From Desulfosporosinus youngiae DSM 17734 (GTDB lineage Bacteria > Bacillota > Desulfitobacteriia > Desulfitobacteriales > Desulfitobacteriaceae), in the NCBI RefSeq assembly GCF_000244895.1, contig NZ_CM001441.1, positions 4,244,198-4,308,197 on the forward strand: a stretch of 64,000 nucleotides of DNA, read 5' to 3'. Shown in pieces: positions 34,762 to 42,492 of the stretch (its first letter is position 1; every line of letters starts with the position of its first letter). The notes below the pieces were generated by a model. It made no database searches, had not been told where the DNA came from, and worked only from the letters and a program-made list of their open reading frames with translations. The position numbers and the translations under genes were made by a program.

Positions 34762-35821
34762 TGGTCTTGAACCCCCTGAATAGAAGGAATAGGAATAAAG
34801 GAGCACCTAAAAATGACGTGATAGCTCCAATCGGAAGTATAACGGGCGCAATGATCAGCCTGCCGAATGTGTCGGCCAGAATAAGAAGCAGCGCCCCGGC
34901 AACTGCGGAGCAGGGTATCAGATACCGGTAGTCGTTTCCAACAAATCTGCGCATTATGTGCGGAGCCACAAGTCCTACAAAACTGATAATACCCACAAAA
35001 GATACCGCCACCGCTGCAGTCAAAGAGCAAATACCCATACTGATCAGCATGACTGCTCTCGTGTTAACTCCAAGACTCTTTGCCGTATCCGCTCCGCTTT
35101 CCATTGCGTTGTAGTTCCAGCGATTCAGCAAGAAATACGTCAGTGAAGAGAAAAATACCACCGCAAGAATTAAGAGCTCGGTCCAGCCTGCCGATCCCAG
35201 ATTCCCAAAAGTCCAGAACACAACAGCGCTGATTTTTGTTTCATCCGCAAAATATTGGAGCAAAGCACTGCCGCCGGTAAATAATGAACTTAAGGCAACT
35301 CCGCCCAGTATGAGCCCTCCGGGGCCCAGATCTTTTCTAAACTGGGATAGAATAATGACTACAAAAGTAGACAATGAGCCGCACAAAAAAGCGCAAATGG
35401 TCACAATGTATGGATTATTTATGGAAACTGCTGTTGCGGCGGAGTCGGAATTCACAACTCCACCGCCAAACACAATAATGCCCAACGCCGCGCCGAAGGC
35501 GGCACCCTGAGATACTCCAAGTGTCGAAGGCGACGCCAGAGGGTTTTGCAGCACACACTGCATGACGGCACCGGAGACAGCCAAAGTATCACCCACAATG
35601 ACGGCCGCTATGACTCGCGGCAGTCTTATACCTCGCAGGATCATCTGGGCTTGTGCGTCTCCTTGGCCAAACATTGATTTGATCACTTCAGATACTGGAA
35701 TATGCAGGGAACCGGCGCTGACTGCAAAAAGCGCTATTACAATCGTTGCAAAAATTGCTATTACTAATGTCAGAGATTCCTTTAGTAACATCCTTGGCGG
35801 ATATTGCTTCAAATACGGCAT
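34754..35821 (-). CDS. FecCD/BtuC-type importer permease with altered N terminus
   Basis: 355 residues with 9-10 helices and typical FecCD segments (SGAVMQCVLQNPLASPSTLG, GLVAPHIMRRFVGNDYR). The first 25 or so residues (MPYLKQYPPRMLLKES) lie in DNA that, in another frame, encodes the SBP gene 35688-36521, so the original start was probably lost by deletion. Membrane segments from about residue 15 onward look complete, so activity is possible. Confidence 0.75.
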   Translation of the reverse strand: MPYLKQYPPRMLLKESLTLVIAIFATIVIALFAVSAGSLHIPVSEVIKSMFGQGDAQAQMILRGIRLPRVIAAVIVGDTLAVSGAVMQCVLQNPLASPSTLGVSQGAAFGAALGIIVFGGGVVNSDSAATAVSINNPYIVTICAFLCGSLSTFVVIILSQFRKDLGPGGLILGGVALSSLFTGGSALLQYFADETKISAVVFWTFGNLGSAGWTELLILAVVFFSSLTYFLLNRWNYNAMESGADTAKSLGVNTRAVMLISMGICSLTAAVAVSFVGIISFVGLVAPHIMRRFVGNDYRYLIPCSAVAGALLLILADTFGRLIIAPVILPIGAITSFLGAPLFLFLLFRGFKTND

Positions 35822-36521
35822 ATTTGGTGTAAACTCCCTCTATTCCGTGCGCGCCTTTGAAGGTTGCGGCAGCTCCTAAAACAGTGGGTTTGTCCGTATC
35901 CGGGATGTTTGATGTTCTGGATGCGAGGTCCTTCAGACAAGCGTTAATGTAGGAAATAACTTTCTCGGCCCTGTCTTTCGCGCCGCAGACATCTCCCAGG
36001 AGACGGAGCGCGTCCTCATAGTCTTTTCCGAATAACGTCCCCATGGGCACAGCAACCACCGGGATACCTGTTTTAGTTTGGATTTCGTCCGCCAGTTCCT
36101 TTGTGTATGAGCATAATATCACATCCGGCTTAACACTGATGATTTGTTCCGGATAATAATCGGTTGCACCGGCTGCATCCGTACCAACGATGGGCACGCT
36201 TTTCCACAGGTCTTTGTTGGCGTAAGCATAGGCTGTAACGGGGTTTATCTTATCCGGATCCATCCCGCCTAATCCCACCACTTTATCTGCCAGCCCGAGA
36301 TATGTAATCATGCGCGGCGTGTTCCCCAGAGGAACCATTCTCTTTACTGTCGCGGGTATCTCGACCGTGCGTCCGACACTGTCTGTTATCGTTTTTGTTC
36401 CGGAAGGCGTGTTTTCCGGGACGGTGGCAGCCAAGAACCCGGTTGCCTTACTATTTCCACAGCCGGCTAAAAGGGTTAGCAGCATAAACAAGACCACGCA
36501 TAATGACAAGGCTTTTTTCAA
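35688..36521 (-). pseudogene. FecB/BtuF-type binding protein, truncated and fused out of frame
   Basis: TTG start after GGGGGAGG; lipobox LLAGCGNS. The frame matches FecB-type proteins (TITDSVGRTVEIP; VKRMVPLGNTPRMITYLGLA) to about residue 245 (YAVFEAISAKDVTKG), then becomes ISDISNSNFCNDCN, which is the permease coding DNA read in the wrong frame. Paralogues at 50008 and 53702 are 373 and 389 residues, so about 110-130 residues of the second lobe are missing. A single deletion removed the end of this gene and the start of the permease. Confidence 0.8.
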
Positions 36522-36577
36522 ACTAACCTCCCCCTACATAAATTATAGAAATTTTGAGAATAGATTCCCGTATAGGT

Positions 36578-37078
36578 TCATTTATTAAAGAGTTCCAGCG
36601 TCTTCTGCGCAACCCTGTTACCGAACAGCTTGAATATACCGGCCTGTTCATCCAAAGATGCCATAAGGGCAACCGGCCCCAAGTGTATATAAGGACGTCC
36701 AAACTCTGTTCCCGAAGAATAGGCAAGCATTCCCCGAGTTAAAGCCATCCCCAGAATGCTCTGCAACGCAATATCCGGCCCGCCCCACAAGCAACCTGCC
36801 GTTGCAAAGCAGGCTGCCAGCTTCCCTTCCAGCTTGCAGTCAAACCTTGTATCGAAGAATTTTTTCATCTGCCAGCAGGTGTTCGCGACATAGCACGGCG
36901 TGCCGAAGATTACAGCAGAACTTGCTTCTAGGAATTCCTGGTTGATGTTTTCCTGGTCTGCGATATTCATCAGTGAAACCTCAATATTTTTGTCGGCATC
37001 TAAAATGCCCTCACGGACGACGCCAGCCATCTTTTCGGTGTGGCCTGTCTGACTGAAGTATAAGATCGTTATTTTCAC
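36578..37078 (-). CDS. Flavodoxin-like / NAD(P)H-dependent reductase family protein
   Basis: GTG start at 37078 with AAGGAG nine bases upstream; the longer frame has no ribosome site. The 166 residues begin KITILYFSQTGHTEKMA, the FMN phosphate-binding loop, with the conserved GTPCYVANTCWQMKKF segment following. Probably a flavodoxin-fold reductase. Within a methyltransferase/FecBCD operon it could reduce the metal in an imported chelate; that is inference. Confidence 0.75.
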   Translation of the reverse strand: MKITILYFSQTGHTEKMAGVVREGILDADKNIEVSLMNIADQENINQEFLEASSAVIFGTPCYVANTCWQMKKFFDTRFDCKLEGKLAACFATAGCLWGGPDIALQSILGMALTRGMLAYSSGTEFGRPYIHLGPVALMASLDEQAGIFKLFGNRVAQKTLELFNK

Positions 37079-37116
37079 AATTCTGCTCCTTACATATTTG
37101 TTATTCAGCGTTTTTT

Positions 37117-37929
37117 TCAGTTCACATGCCAATACATAACCACAATGGTGGTGTTACTGACCTCATGTACGATACCGTCAACCGCAATGCTTTCGAGATA
37201 CTCTCTAATCGTTTCCCTGTCACTGTCCGAAAGCTCATGGGTGGAAGAAATACGGAGCGTATATTCTTTGATTGCCTCTTCCAGCGGCTGATCGTCTTTC
37301 CAAATCTGTTCCTCATATTCAAACTTCGGGCGGCCTCCGGTGCGCCACACCAAGTCAAATGCGTAGACCATCGTTTCATCCAGCGCTTTGGTGTCCTGTT
37401 CAGCCTTTACCAGTCTGTTGAGTTCGTCCAAAATCGAGTTCGTACGTCTGGTGGGTTTTACCATGATCACCCAGCCGCGGCTCGCTTCGCTGAGCTTCAA
37501 AAATGTGTCTGCGGAAACAACTGCGGGCGTCATGTGTGCGAGAACGAGATCGAATTGTTTTTCCCAGTTCTTTTCTTGCAGATTCACCGTGTGCCAGTTA
37601 TCCGCCGAAAAGCGCACCTTCGAACCTCTTTCCTTTCCCTTCTCCAGGGCTTTCTTGATCATTTCGGACGAAAAATCAGTTGCGGTCGCTTCCGCGCCCA
37701 TAGCCTCAAGTACGAAAGAGAATCTTCCTCCGCCACAGCCTACGTCCAGCGTTCTGCTTCCCTTGCCAACCATATTCTCGAGTTGGATGATCCGCATAGC
37801 AATGCTGTTTTCCACCGTGGGCAGTTCCTTTACGGAAAATTTCTCTGCCTTGCTGTTCCACCACTCCATCCCCGCTTTCAGATTGCGGAGATTCGGCTGC
37901 CACAATTCCCTAATCTTTGATATGTCCAT
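37117..37929 (-). CDS. Class I SAM-dependent methyltransferase (270 aa subtype)
   Basis: Motif I TLDVGCGGGRFSFVL, acidic strand-2 end in ATATDFSSEM, then DLVLAHMTPAV. Closest relative in the window is 52107-52928, with a shared start (I...LW...N...) and a tail that ends in an aromatic Y/W motif (VVMYWHVN here, AWIYWKA there). First gene after leader copy 4. Different subgroup from the 251-residue pair at 7829 and 17180. Confidence 0.85.
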   Translation of the reverse strand: MDISKIRELWQPNLRNLKAGMEWWNSKAEKFSVKELPTVENSIAMRIIQLENMVGKGSRTLDVGCGGGRFSFVLEAMGAEATATDFSSEMIKKALEKGKERGSKVRFSADNWHTVNLQEKNWEKQFDLVLAHMTPAVVSADTFLKLSEASRGWVIMVKPTRRTNSILDELNRLVKAEQDTKALDETMVYAFDLVWRTGGRPKFEYEEQIWKDDQPLEEAIKEYTLRISSTHELSDSDRETIREYLESIAVDGIVHEVSNTTIVVMYWHVN

Positions 37930-38011
37930 CTTAATCCATCCATTCTTTTGATATTAATTCCGAATTCTTACGCTTTTCTATCCCCTATTAATCTTTCACC
38001 TTCCTTTCAAG

Positions 38012-38084
38012 CAAATAAAAAGACCACGAAAATTGACCCCTAATGAGTCAAACCTCCATGGTTTTTGCAAACACCTACATGGCA
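38012..38084 (-). ncRNA. Recurrent RNA element, copy 4
   Basis: Minus strand: distal arm GCCATGTAGG, P2 AAACC/GGTTT with loop ATGGA, P3 GACTC with GGGGTC, 3' arm TTTTCGTGGTC and a T run. Precedes the methyltransferase at 37929. Confidence 0.8.
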
Positions 38085-38115
38085 TTGCTTCTACATCTGT
38101 ATTTTATAGTCTTAT

Positions 38116-38143
38116 ATTCTACATACATGAATAAATTTCCTTC
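38116..38143 (-). promoter_or_regulatory. Sigma-H-like promoter for leader copy 4
   Basis: -35 GAAGGAAAT, 12-nt spacer, -10 GTAGAAT on the minus strand. Confidence 0.65.
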
Positions 38144-38149
38144 AGATCC

Positions 38150-38187
38150 AAAAAATCTCTCCTCCTTAAAATAGAAGAGATTTTTTT
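38150..38187. terminator. Bidirectional terminator
   Basis: Arms AAAATCTCT/AGAGATTTT with T runs on both strands and flanking AAAGGAATTTGT, as at 33567-33600. Insulates leader copy 4 from upstream relics. Confidence 0.65.
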
Positions 38188-38205
38188 ACAAATTCCTTTG
38201 TTTTA

Positions 38206-38510
38206 ATATTGCCAAACGACTAAGCTCAAACACTTCCTGGTTATCCCATAAAATGCTGCCTTTTTTTGGCAACAAAATCCTGTTTAAGGTCTTGAGCAGC
38301 GTGGATTCCCAGCGCCATTGCTCCCTAAAATGGAGAGGAGCTCCGAGAAAAGAGGTTACTGCCCCACTGTCCAGAGCATTGTAATTCCAACGGTTAAATT
38401 AAGAAAAAGAATAATCATCGTCGTAAGCATGGCCGCTATGAAGGCTGAAATTGTGACAATATAGGGGCTGTTAATCAGCAGCGCTCCGCCGCCGGTGCTT
38501 GGAACCTTCA
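38206..38510 (-). pseudogene. Mosaic relic of a FecE ATPase and FecCD permease
   Basis: The DNA closely follows the intact genes at 48.7-49.6 kb but in four blocks: ATPase Walker A region (as 48692-48845), permease C-terminal end (as 48945-48978), a block as 49245-49290 and another as 49500-49605. Junctions fall at short shared sequences such as CTGCCCC. Three internal deletions explain the order, so this is a decayed duplicate rather than a gene. Confidence 0.75.
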
Positions 38511-38571
38511 GTGCGATCTGTGCAAAGTTATCCTCGAAGCAGAGAACCTCTTTGGGCAGGTCGGCTTGATG

Positions 38572-39777
38572 TTAGATACCCCGCTGAGCTCGTGCTGCAG
38601 GACGGCTTTTCATAAATAGCCCTATCAGACCGGCGATGAGAGGCAGGATAAAGAGGGTGGATATGGCACTTTGAAGCCCCCAAAGATCGGCGATGCGGCC
38701 GATGAGCACCACTGCAAGCCCCCCGACCCCTCCGGCAAAGCCTAAAGTTAATCCTGCTGCCATGGCCTTATTATTGGGAATAACTTCTTGAGCCGCGACC
38801 ACGGTTACCGAGAAGCTCGAAAGTAAAGAAGCTCCGGCTAAGGCTAGGAACATAGTGCTCAAGGCACCTTCGGTGTAAAGGAAAGCAAAGAACAAAGGTG
38901 TAGCCAGGAGGAGGGATCCTACGATTAAGGGCTTTCGGCCAAACCTATCGGAGATAAAACCGCCGATAATTCCGCCTGCTGCACCGGCAGCCAGCATAAT
39001 TGTTACCAGATGACTGGCGGCAATATTGGATAGATTCTGGGATTTAAAATACAAAGGAAGTATGGTGAGCAATCCTGTATAAGCTAAAGAGCGGATGGCG
39101 ATAACTCCGACGATAGCGATCAGTTCCTTAGCAGCGGCTTGCAAGGATGCTGCCAGAGCGGAAAACTCAGGAGGGTTTTGGGGAGATACATCGACCCGGG
39201 GAGCAAAGAACAAAAGGAGCAGGGATACGATGATACCGGGAATCACAAAGTAAAGGGTTCCCTGTAAGCCATAGGTCTCAAATAAGGGTACCAAAAGCAA
39301 GGGACTAAGGGCAAAACCGAAATTACCAAAGGCGATAAAGGTTGAAAGTAAAACCGCTTTATAATCCCCGCTTAAAATATTGACCATGGTGGAAGCTTGA
39401 GGATGAAAAGCGGCCGTACCAAGACCGGCCAGAGTCGCTAAGGTAACCAAAAGCAGGTAGTTCTCATGAACAACCCCTGTCAGGCTGAGCATGATGGCCA
39501 TCCAAAGGGTCCCGACATAGACAAACCAACGTTTGCCTCGGCGATCCAGATAATAGCCGATAAAAGGTTGTACTAAGGATGATGAGATGGTAAAGGAAGC
39601 TACCAGGATTGCTGCTTGAGTTGCTGTAAAATCCGGGTGTAAAATAATTAGAAAGGGAAGCATCTGGGGAAGAAAGTTACTATAGAGATCATTGAGCATA
39701 TGAGCTAAGGATAAGATACCGATTTTAGAGTATTGAATAGGCTGTTTTTGAATAGGCTGTTCTGCTGTAATGGCCAT
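38572..39777 (-). CDS. Major facilitator superfamily transporter (Fsr-like)
   Basis: About 401 residues from the ATG with GAGGGG upstream. Twelve predicted helices. LDRRGKRWFVYVG and GFISDRFGRKPLIVG are the two paired loop motifs of the superfamily. Overall pattern resembles fosmidomycin-resistance-type exporters. It follows an Rrf2 regulator gene by 27 bp, forming a two-gene unit probably repressed by that regulator. Confidence 0.8.
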   Translation of the reverse strand: MAITAEQPIQKQPIQYSKIGILSLAHMLNDLYSNFLPQMLPFLIILHPDFTATQAAILVASFTISSSLVQPFIGYYLDRRGKRWFVYVGTLWMAIMLSLTGVVHENYLLLVTLATLAGLGTAAFHPQASTMVNILSGDYKAVLLSTFIAFGNFGFALSPLLLVPLFETYGLQGTLYFVIPGIIVSLLLLFFAPRVDVSPQNPPEFSALAASLQAAAKELIAIVGVIAIRSLAYTGLLTILPLYFKSQNLSNIAASHLVTIMLAAGAAGGIIGGFISDRFGRKPLIVGSLLLATPLFFAFLYTEGALSTMFLALAGASLLSSFSVTVVAAQEVIPNNKAMAAGLTLGFAGGVGGLAVVLIGRIADLWGLQSAISTLFILPLIAGLIGLFMKSRPAARAQRGI

Positions 39778-39803
39778 AAAAATAACCCCTCTTTCATCAG
39801 ATG

Positions 39804-40184
39804 CTAGACAAGATCTGATATTTTTATAGTTCTTAATTCCTCTTCCATATTTTTCTCTGCCGCAAGCATAACTTTTTTTATTGAACATTCAGGGTTTGAG
39901 TTCAGACAGCAATCAAATAAGGAGGTTTTTCCTTCTATGCCTTGAATGATATCCAAGAAAGATATCTTCTCCCAATGGGGACTTAGGGAATATCCGCCGT
40001 TAACTCCTGGTGAAGAGTGAATAATCCCTTCTTTAACCAGCTTGTTAAGTATTTTCGATAAGTAAGTAGGAGAAACTTTTTGTTTTTCAGCTAATTCCTG
40101 AACCCCCAATTTTTTTTCCGAACTGCTCCTGGCAAGAAATAAGACTGTGTGAAGAGCATAATCTGTTGCTTTGGAATATTTCAT
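39804..40184 (-). CDS. Rrf2-family transcriptional regulator with three cysteines
   Basis: 126 residues, ATG after TTGGAGGGTTTT. N-terminal winged helix (YSKATDYALHTVLFLA; VSPTYLSKILNKLVKEGII; GGYSLS) followed by CCLNSNPEC, matching the Fe-S-ligating cysteine cluster of IscR/NsrR-type proteins. Likely senses redox or iron and controls the adjacent transporter. Confidence 0.85.
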   Translation of the reverse strand: MKYSKATDYALHTVLFLARSSSEKKLGVQELAEKQKVSPTYLSKILNKLVKEGIIHSSPGVNGGYSLSPHWEKISFLDIIQGIEGKTSLFDCCLNSNPECSIKKVMLAAEKNMEEELRTIKISDLV

Positions 40185-40318
40185 AAAAACCCTCCAATTA
40201 TAGACTATATGTATCCATAATATCCAGGAACAATCTAACTGTCAATGATTTTTAAATGTTTCACAGAGTCGGAAAAGCTTAGGCGCATACAGTTGCTTCT
40301 CTGTCCGTTCGAACGTTG

Positions 40319-40356
40319 AAAAACCGCATATCGCAAATGATGACAATGCGGTTTTT
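40319..40356. terminator. Bidirectional terminator
   Basis: AAAAACCGCAT/ATGCGGTTTTT, 11-bp perfect arms around 16 nt. Lies between the Rrf2 gene and a metK relic. Confidence 0.75.
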
Positions 40357-40454
40357 CAATGCTCCAATGCTTAACTTGCCCAGGCTGCTCCTGATAATTT
40401 CTAACCCTACGAAACATACTGCCGACGCCAGCAAACACCTTCATAGTCTTGCCG

Positions 40455-40661
40455 GGCAACTCCGGTAGCATAGGCTACCGGAATCTCACAACGCTCAGCT
40501 AAACCAGCGGCAACAATGTTTTTGGCTACATAACGAGCAGCATAAGCTCCAGACCGATCTACCTTTGTTGGGTCTTTACCCGAGAAAGCTCCGCCCCCGT
40601 GGCAAGCCATACCGCCGTAGGTATCGACAATAATCTTCCGTCCGGTTAAACCAGCATCACC
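40455..40661 (-). pseudogene. metK: S-adenosylmethionine synthetase fragment
   Basis: Reads [37 protein letters not shown], then [20 protein letters not shown] and [10 protein letters not shown], the highly conserved C-terminal part of MetK, after which the sequence diverges. The upstream two thirds of the gene are absent. A fragment of a methyl-donor enzyme next to a methyltransferase-rich region is suggestive, but it cannot be active. Confidence 0.85.
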
Positions 40662-40710
40662 TTGGGGGCCACTTCTTCAATGTTTTCCGGGGTCATTATA
40701 AAAGCACAAA

Positions 40711-41100
40711 TTACATCTTAACTGAGTTTAGTGATTTAGGAATACAGGAAAGTACCGCTGATTCATATTTTCCCTGTACAACTTCGATATTCGGAAACTT
40801 TCCTTCAATCAGAACTTGATAATTGTATCTGAAAGCACAATAAAAACTCAGACAATTAGTGAAATGAATTTTCTCAACCTTAAATTTAAGCAGATACTGA
40901 ACCTGATTGATAATTCTTTCTGAATCAGCTTCTGCAGGGCATCCCGGACAATTAATAACTCCTATCATCTCAAGGCTTTCAGAACTATCGTATATCTCAT
41001 AAGGGCCTAGCCTGTTTCTTAGTTCATCTAAACAATCAGAACCGGAGCATCCTAATTTATTAGTTACTTTCGGACAGCTGAAAATTGCTATATTTGTCAT
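40711..41100 (-). CDS. CGGC-domain protein
   Basis: 129 residues, ATG after GGAGGTGCTGATTA. Cysteine-rich: IAIFSCPKV, CSGSDCLDEL, GVINCPGCPAEAD, IHFTNCLSFYC. The arrangement matches the CGGC domain, thought to bind metal. It follows the FRG gene by 40 bp and is probably co-transcribed with it from leader copy 5. Confidence 0.7.
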   Translation of the reverse strand: MTNIAIFSCPKVTNKLGCSGSDCLDELRNRLGPYEIYDSSESLEMIGVINCPGCPAEADSERIINQVQYLLKFKVEKIHFTNCLSFYCAFRYNYQVLIEGKFPNIEVVQGKYESAVLSCIPKSLNSVKM

Positions 41101-41140
41101 TAATCAGCACCTCCTTATCCTTCTTTCACTGTTTCACGGC

Positions 41141-41920
41141 TCAGCGCTTAATAAGCATTAATCGTCTCTTCTTATAGTTTAAGGCTTGCTGTTGATCAGG
41201 AAAAAGTCTTGCCTGATTTATATTCATTCTATTCAGCGCTTTCAAGATCTTGGTTCGTTCAGAGTTAGGCAAGGTCAGCTTAACTAAAACTATCTCTTTA
41301 TCATCAACTAAACTAACGTTTTTTCTGACCCACTGCTCAATATCTACTCCGGTTGGGGACTTTGTAAACAGACCTCTCGACTTTATTAAGCCGGAATGAT
41401 TGTCGAAGGCTGGATTTATGAATCTAACCAATAAATTGTCTTCATGAATGCCAGGATTTTTTATTTTCAACTTCGAATTAATGACCTTCGCTGTTCTCAA
41501 AGCAAAGGAATAAATAGCCCGTTGATCCTGTTCATCACTATCCTTACAGAACGCAAAATAGGCGGCGGTAAAAGGCGAGGCGGTCCATTCCAGAAGTGGC
41601 GTAACGGAACCGTAATGTTGTCCTGATGCCCACCAATCATCGTCAGATTCCATTATTTCCGGATTTTCCCGTCCTCTTCCCCTGCCGGCATACTTAAAAT
41701 GTCTATAAGGCAGCAAACCGTCAATATCCAGCTTTTTTAGCGTTCTTCCCCAAGTTGATTCTAATAACCATTCGGCGACCCGCTGCCCCCGCCAAATAAC
41801 CTGACTTGTGCTGAAGGTTCTCCCTGTTACCAGGCGGGAAAACTCCCGCCAGGAAGAAAGATCAAGCTTAAGAACTCCTTCATCAAAATTACCCCTCATA
41901 TAATCGCCGCTTAAGATCAT
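41141..41920 (-). CDS. FRG-domain protein
   Basis: 259 residues. FRG landmarks: FSTSQVIWRGQRVAEWLLES, then HYGSVTPLLEWTASPFTAAY and the F-A-F continuation. FRG proteins are often found near defence or toxin systems, but biochemical roles are poorly known. Here it lies directly behind RNA element copy 5 and its sigma-H-like promoter, divergent from an importer operon with the same leader, so it belongs to the same regulon by regulation. Confidence 0.8.
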   Translation of the reverse strand: MILSGDYMRGNFDEGVLKLDLSSWREFSRLVTGRTFSTSQVIWRGQRVAEWLLESTWGRTLKKLDIDGLLPYRHFKYAGRGRGRENPEIMESDDDWWASGQHYGSVTPLLEWTASPFTAAYFAFCKDSDEQDQRAIYSFALRTAKVINSKLKIKNPGIHEDNLLVRFINPAFDNHSGLIKSRGLFTKSPTGVDIEQWVRKNVSLVDDKEIVLVKLTLPNSERTKILKALNRMNINQARLFPDQQQALNYKKRRLMLIKR

Positions 41921-41935
41921 AATTCTCCCCCCTCA

Positions 41936-42006
41936 AAAAACAAAAAACCATGAAAGCTGACTGTAATGAGTCAAACCTCCATGGTTTTTGCAAACACCTT
42001 CGTGGC
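41936..42006 (-). ncRNA. Recurrent RNA element, copy 5
   Basis: Minus strand: distal arm CCACGAAGG, P2 AAACC/GGTTT with loop ATGGA, P3 GACT/AGTC, 3' arm CTTTCATGGTT and T run ending about 15 bp before the FRG start codon. Confidence 0.8.
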
Positions 42007-42047
42007 CTTGCCCCGGCTATTTACTTGCTTTCTTGCTAATGATTAGT

Positions 42048-42074
42048 ATTCTACAATTGTTGGCAAGTTCCTGC
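42048..42074 (-). promoter_or_regulatory. Sigma-H-like promoter for leader copy 5
   Basis: -35 GCAGGAACT, 11-nt spacer, -10 GTAGAAT on the minus strand. Confidence 0.7.
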
Positions 42075-42176
42075 TTAACAGTTTTCCCGGAAAAAATAAA
42101 GCGCTTCCTAAAACTATCAGCAGGTCCGGGCAGACAGCACTTTAAGTTAAAATTATCCTTAAAATAATCTTACCCG

Positions 42177-42203
42177 GCAGGAAATATATAAAATATGTAG
42201 AAT
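42177..42203 (+). promoter_or_regulatory. Sigma-H-like promoter for leader copy 6
   Basis: -35 GCAGGAAAT, 11-nt spacer, -10 GTAGAAT. Divergent from the copy-5 promoter about 100 bp away. Confidence 0.7.
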
Positions 42204-42229
42204 AATTAGGAAAATACATGCTAAGTTAA

Positions 42230-42300
42230 GGCTATGAAAGCTTTTGCAAAACCATGGAGGTTCGACTCTCAGAGTCGCTTTTGTGGTTTTTTTTATTTTA
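42230..42300 (+). ncRNA. Recurrent RNA element, copy 6
   Basis: Distal arm CTATGAAAGC pairs with all ten bases of GCTTTTGTGG, an extension (AAAGC/GCTTT) not seen in other copies that keeps pairing. P2 AACC/GGTT with loop ATGGA, P3 CGACTC/GAGTCG, then an eight-T run. Confidence 0.85.
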
Positions 42301-42385
42301 TCTGAGGGGAAGTGAGAACACATCGTCAACTGAGTATGAGACGGCGAAAATCCAGCCAATATTTGAGGTTATGAAAAGGAGTTGA

Positions 42386-42475
42386 AATCATGAAGAATCT
42401 GGGGAGATTTCCCGGAACGGTCAGATCAAGGAAAAAATCGAGGCCAGGATTACCTGGATGTATTGGAAAATTTAG
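42386..42475 (+). pseudogene. C-terminal scrap of a methyltransferase
   Basis: In one frame the sequence reads GEISRNGQIKEKIEARITWM then YWKI and a stop. This parallels the tail of the methyltransferase at 52107-52928 (EKISQNGFVHE...KTAWIYWKA). The rest of the gene is gone. The position, directly behind leader copy 6, is where intact methyltransferases stand behind copies 2 and 4. Confidence 0.65.
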
Positions 42476-42492
42476 AATTGTGGAGGTTCAGT

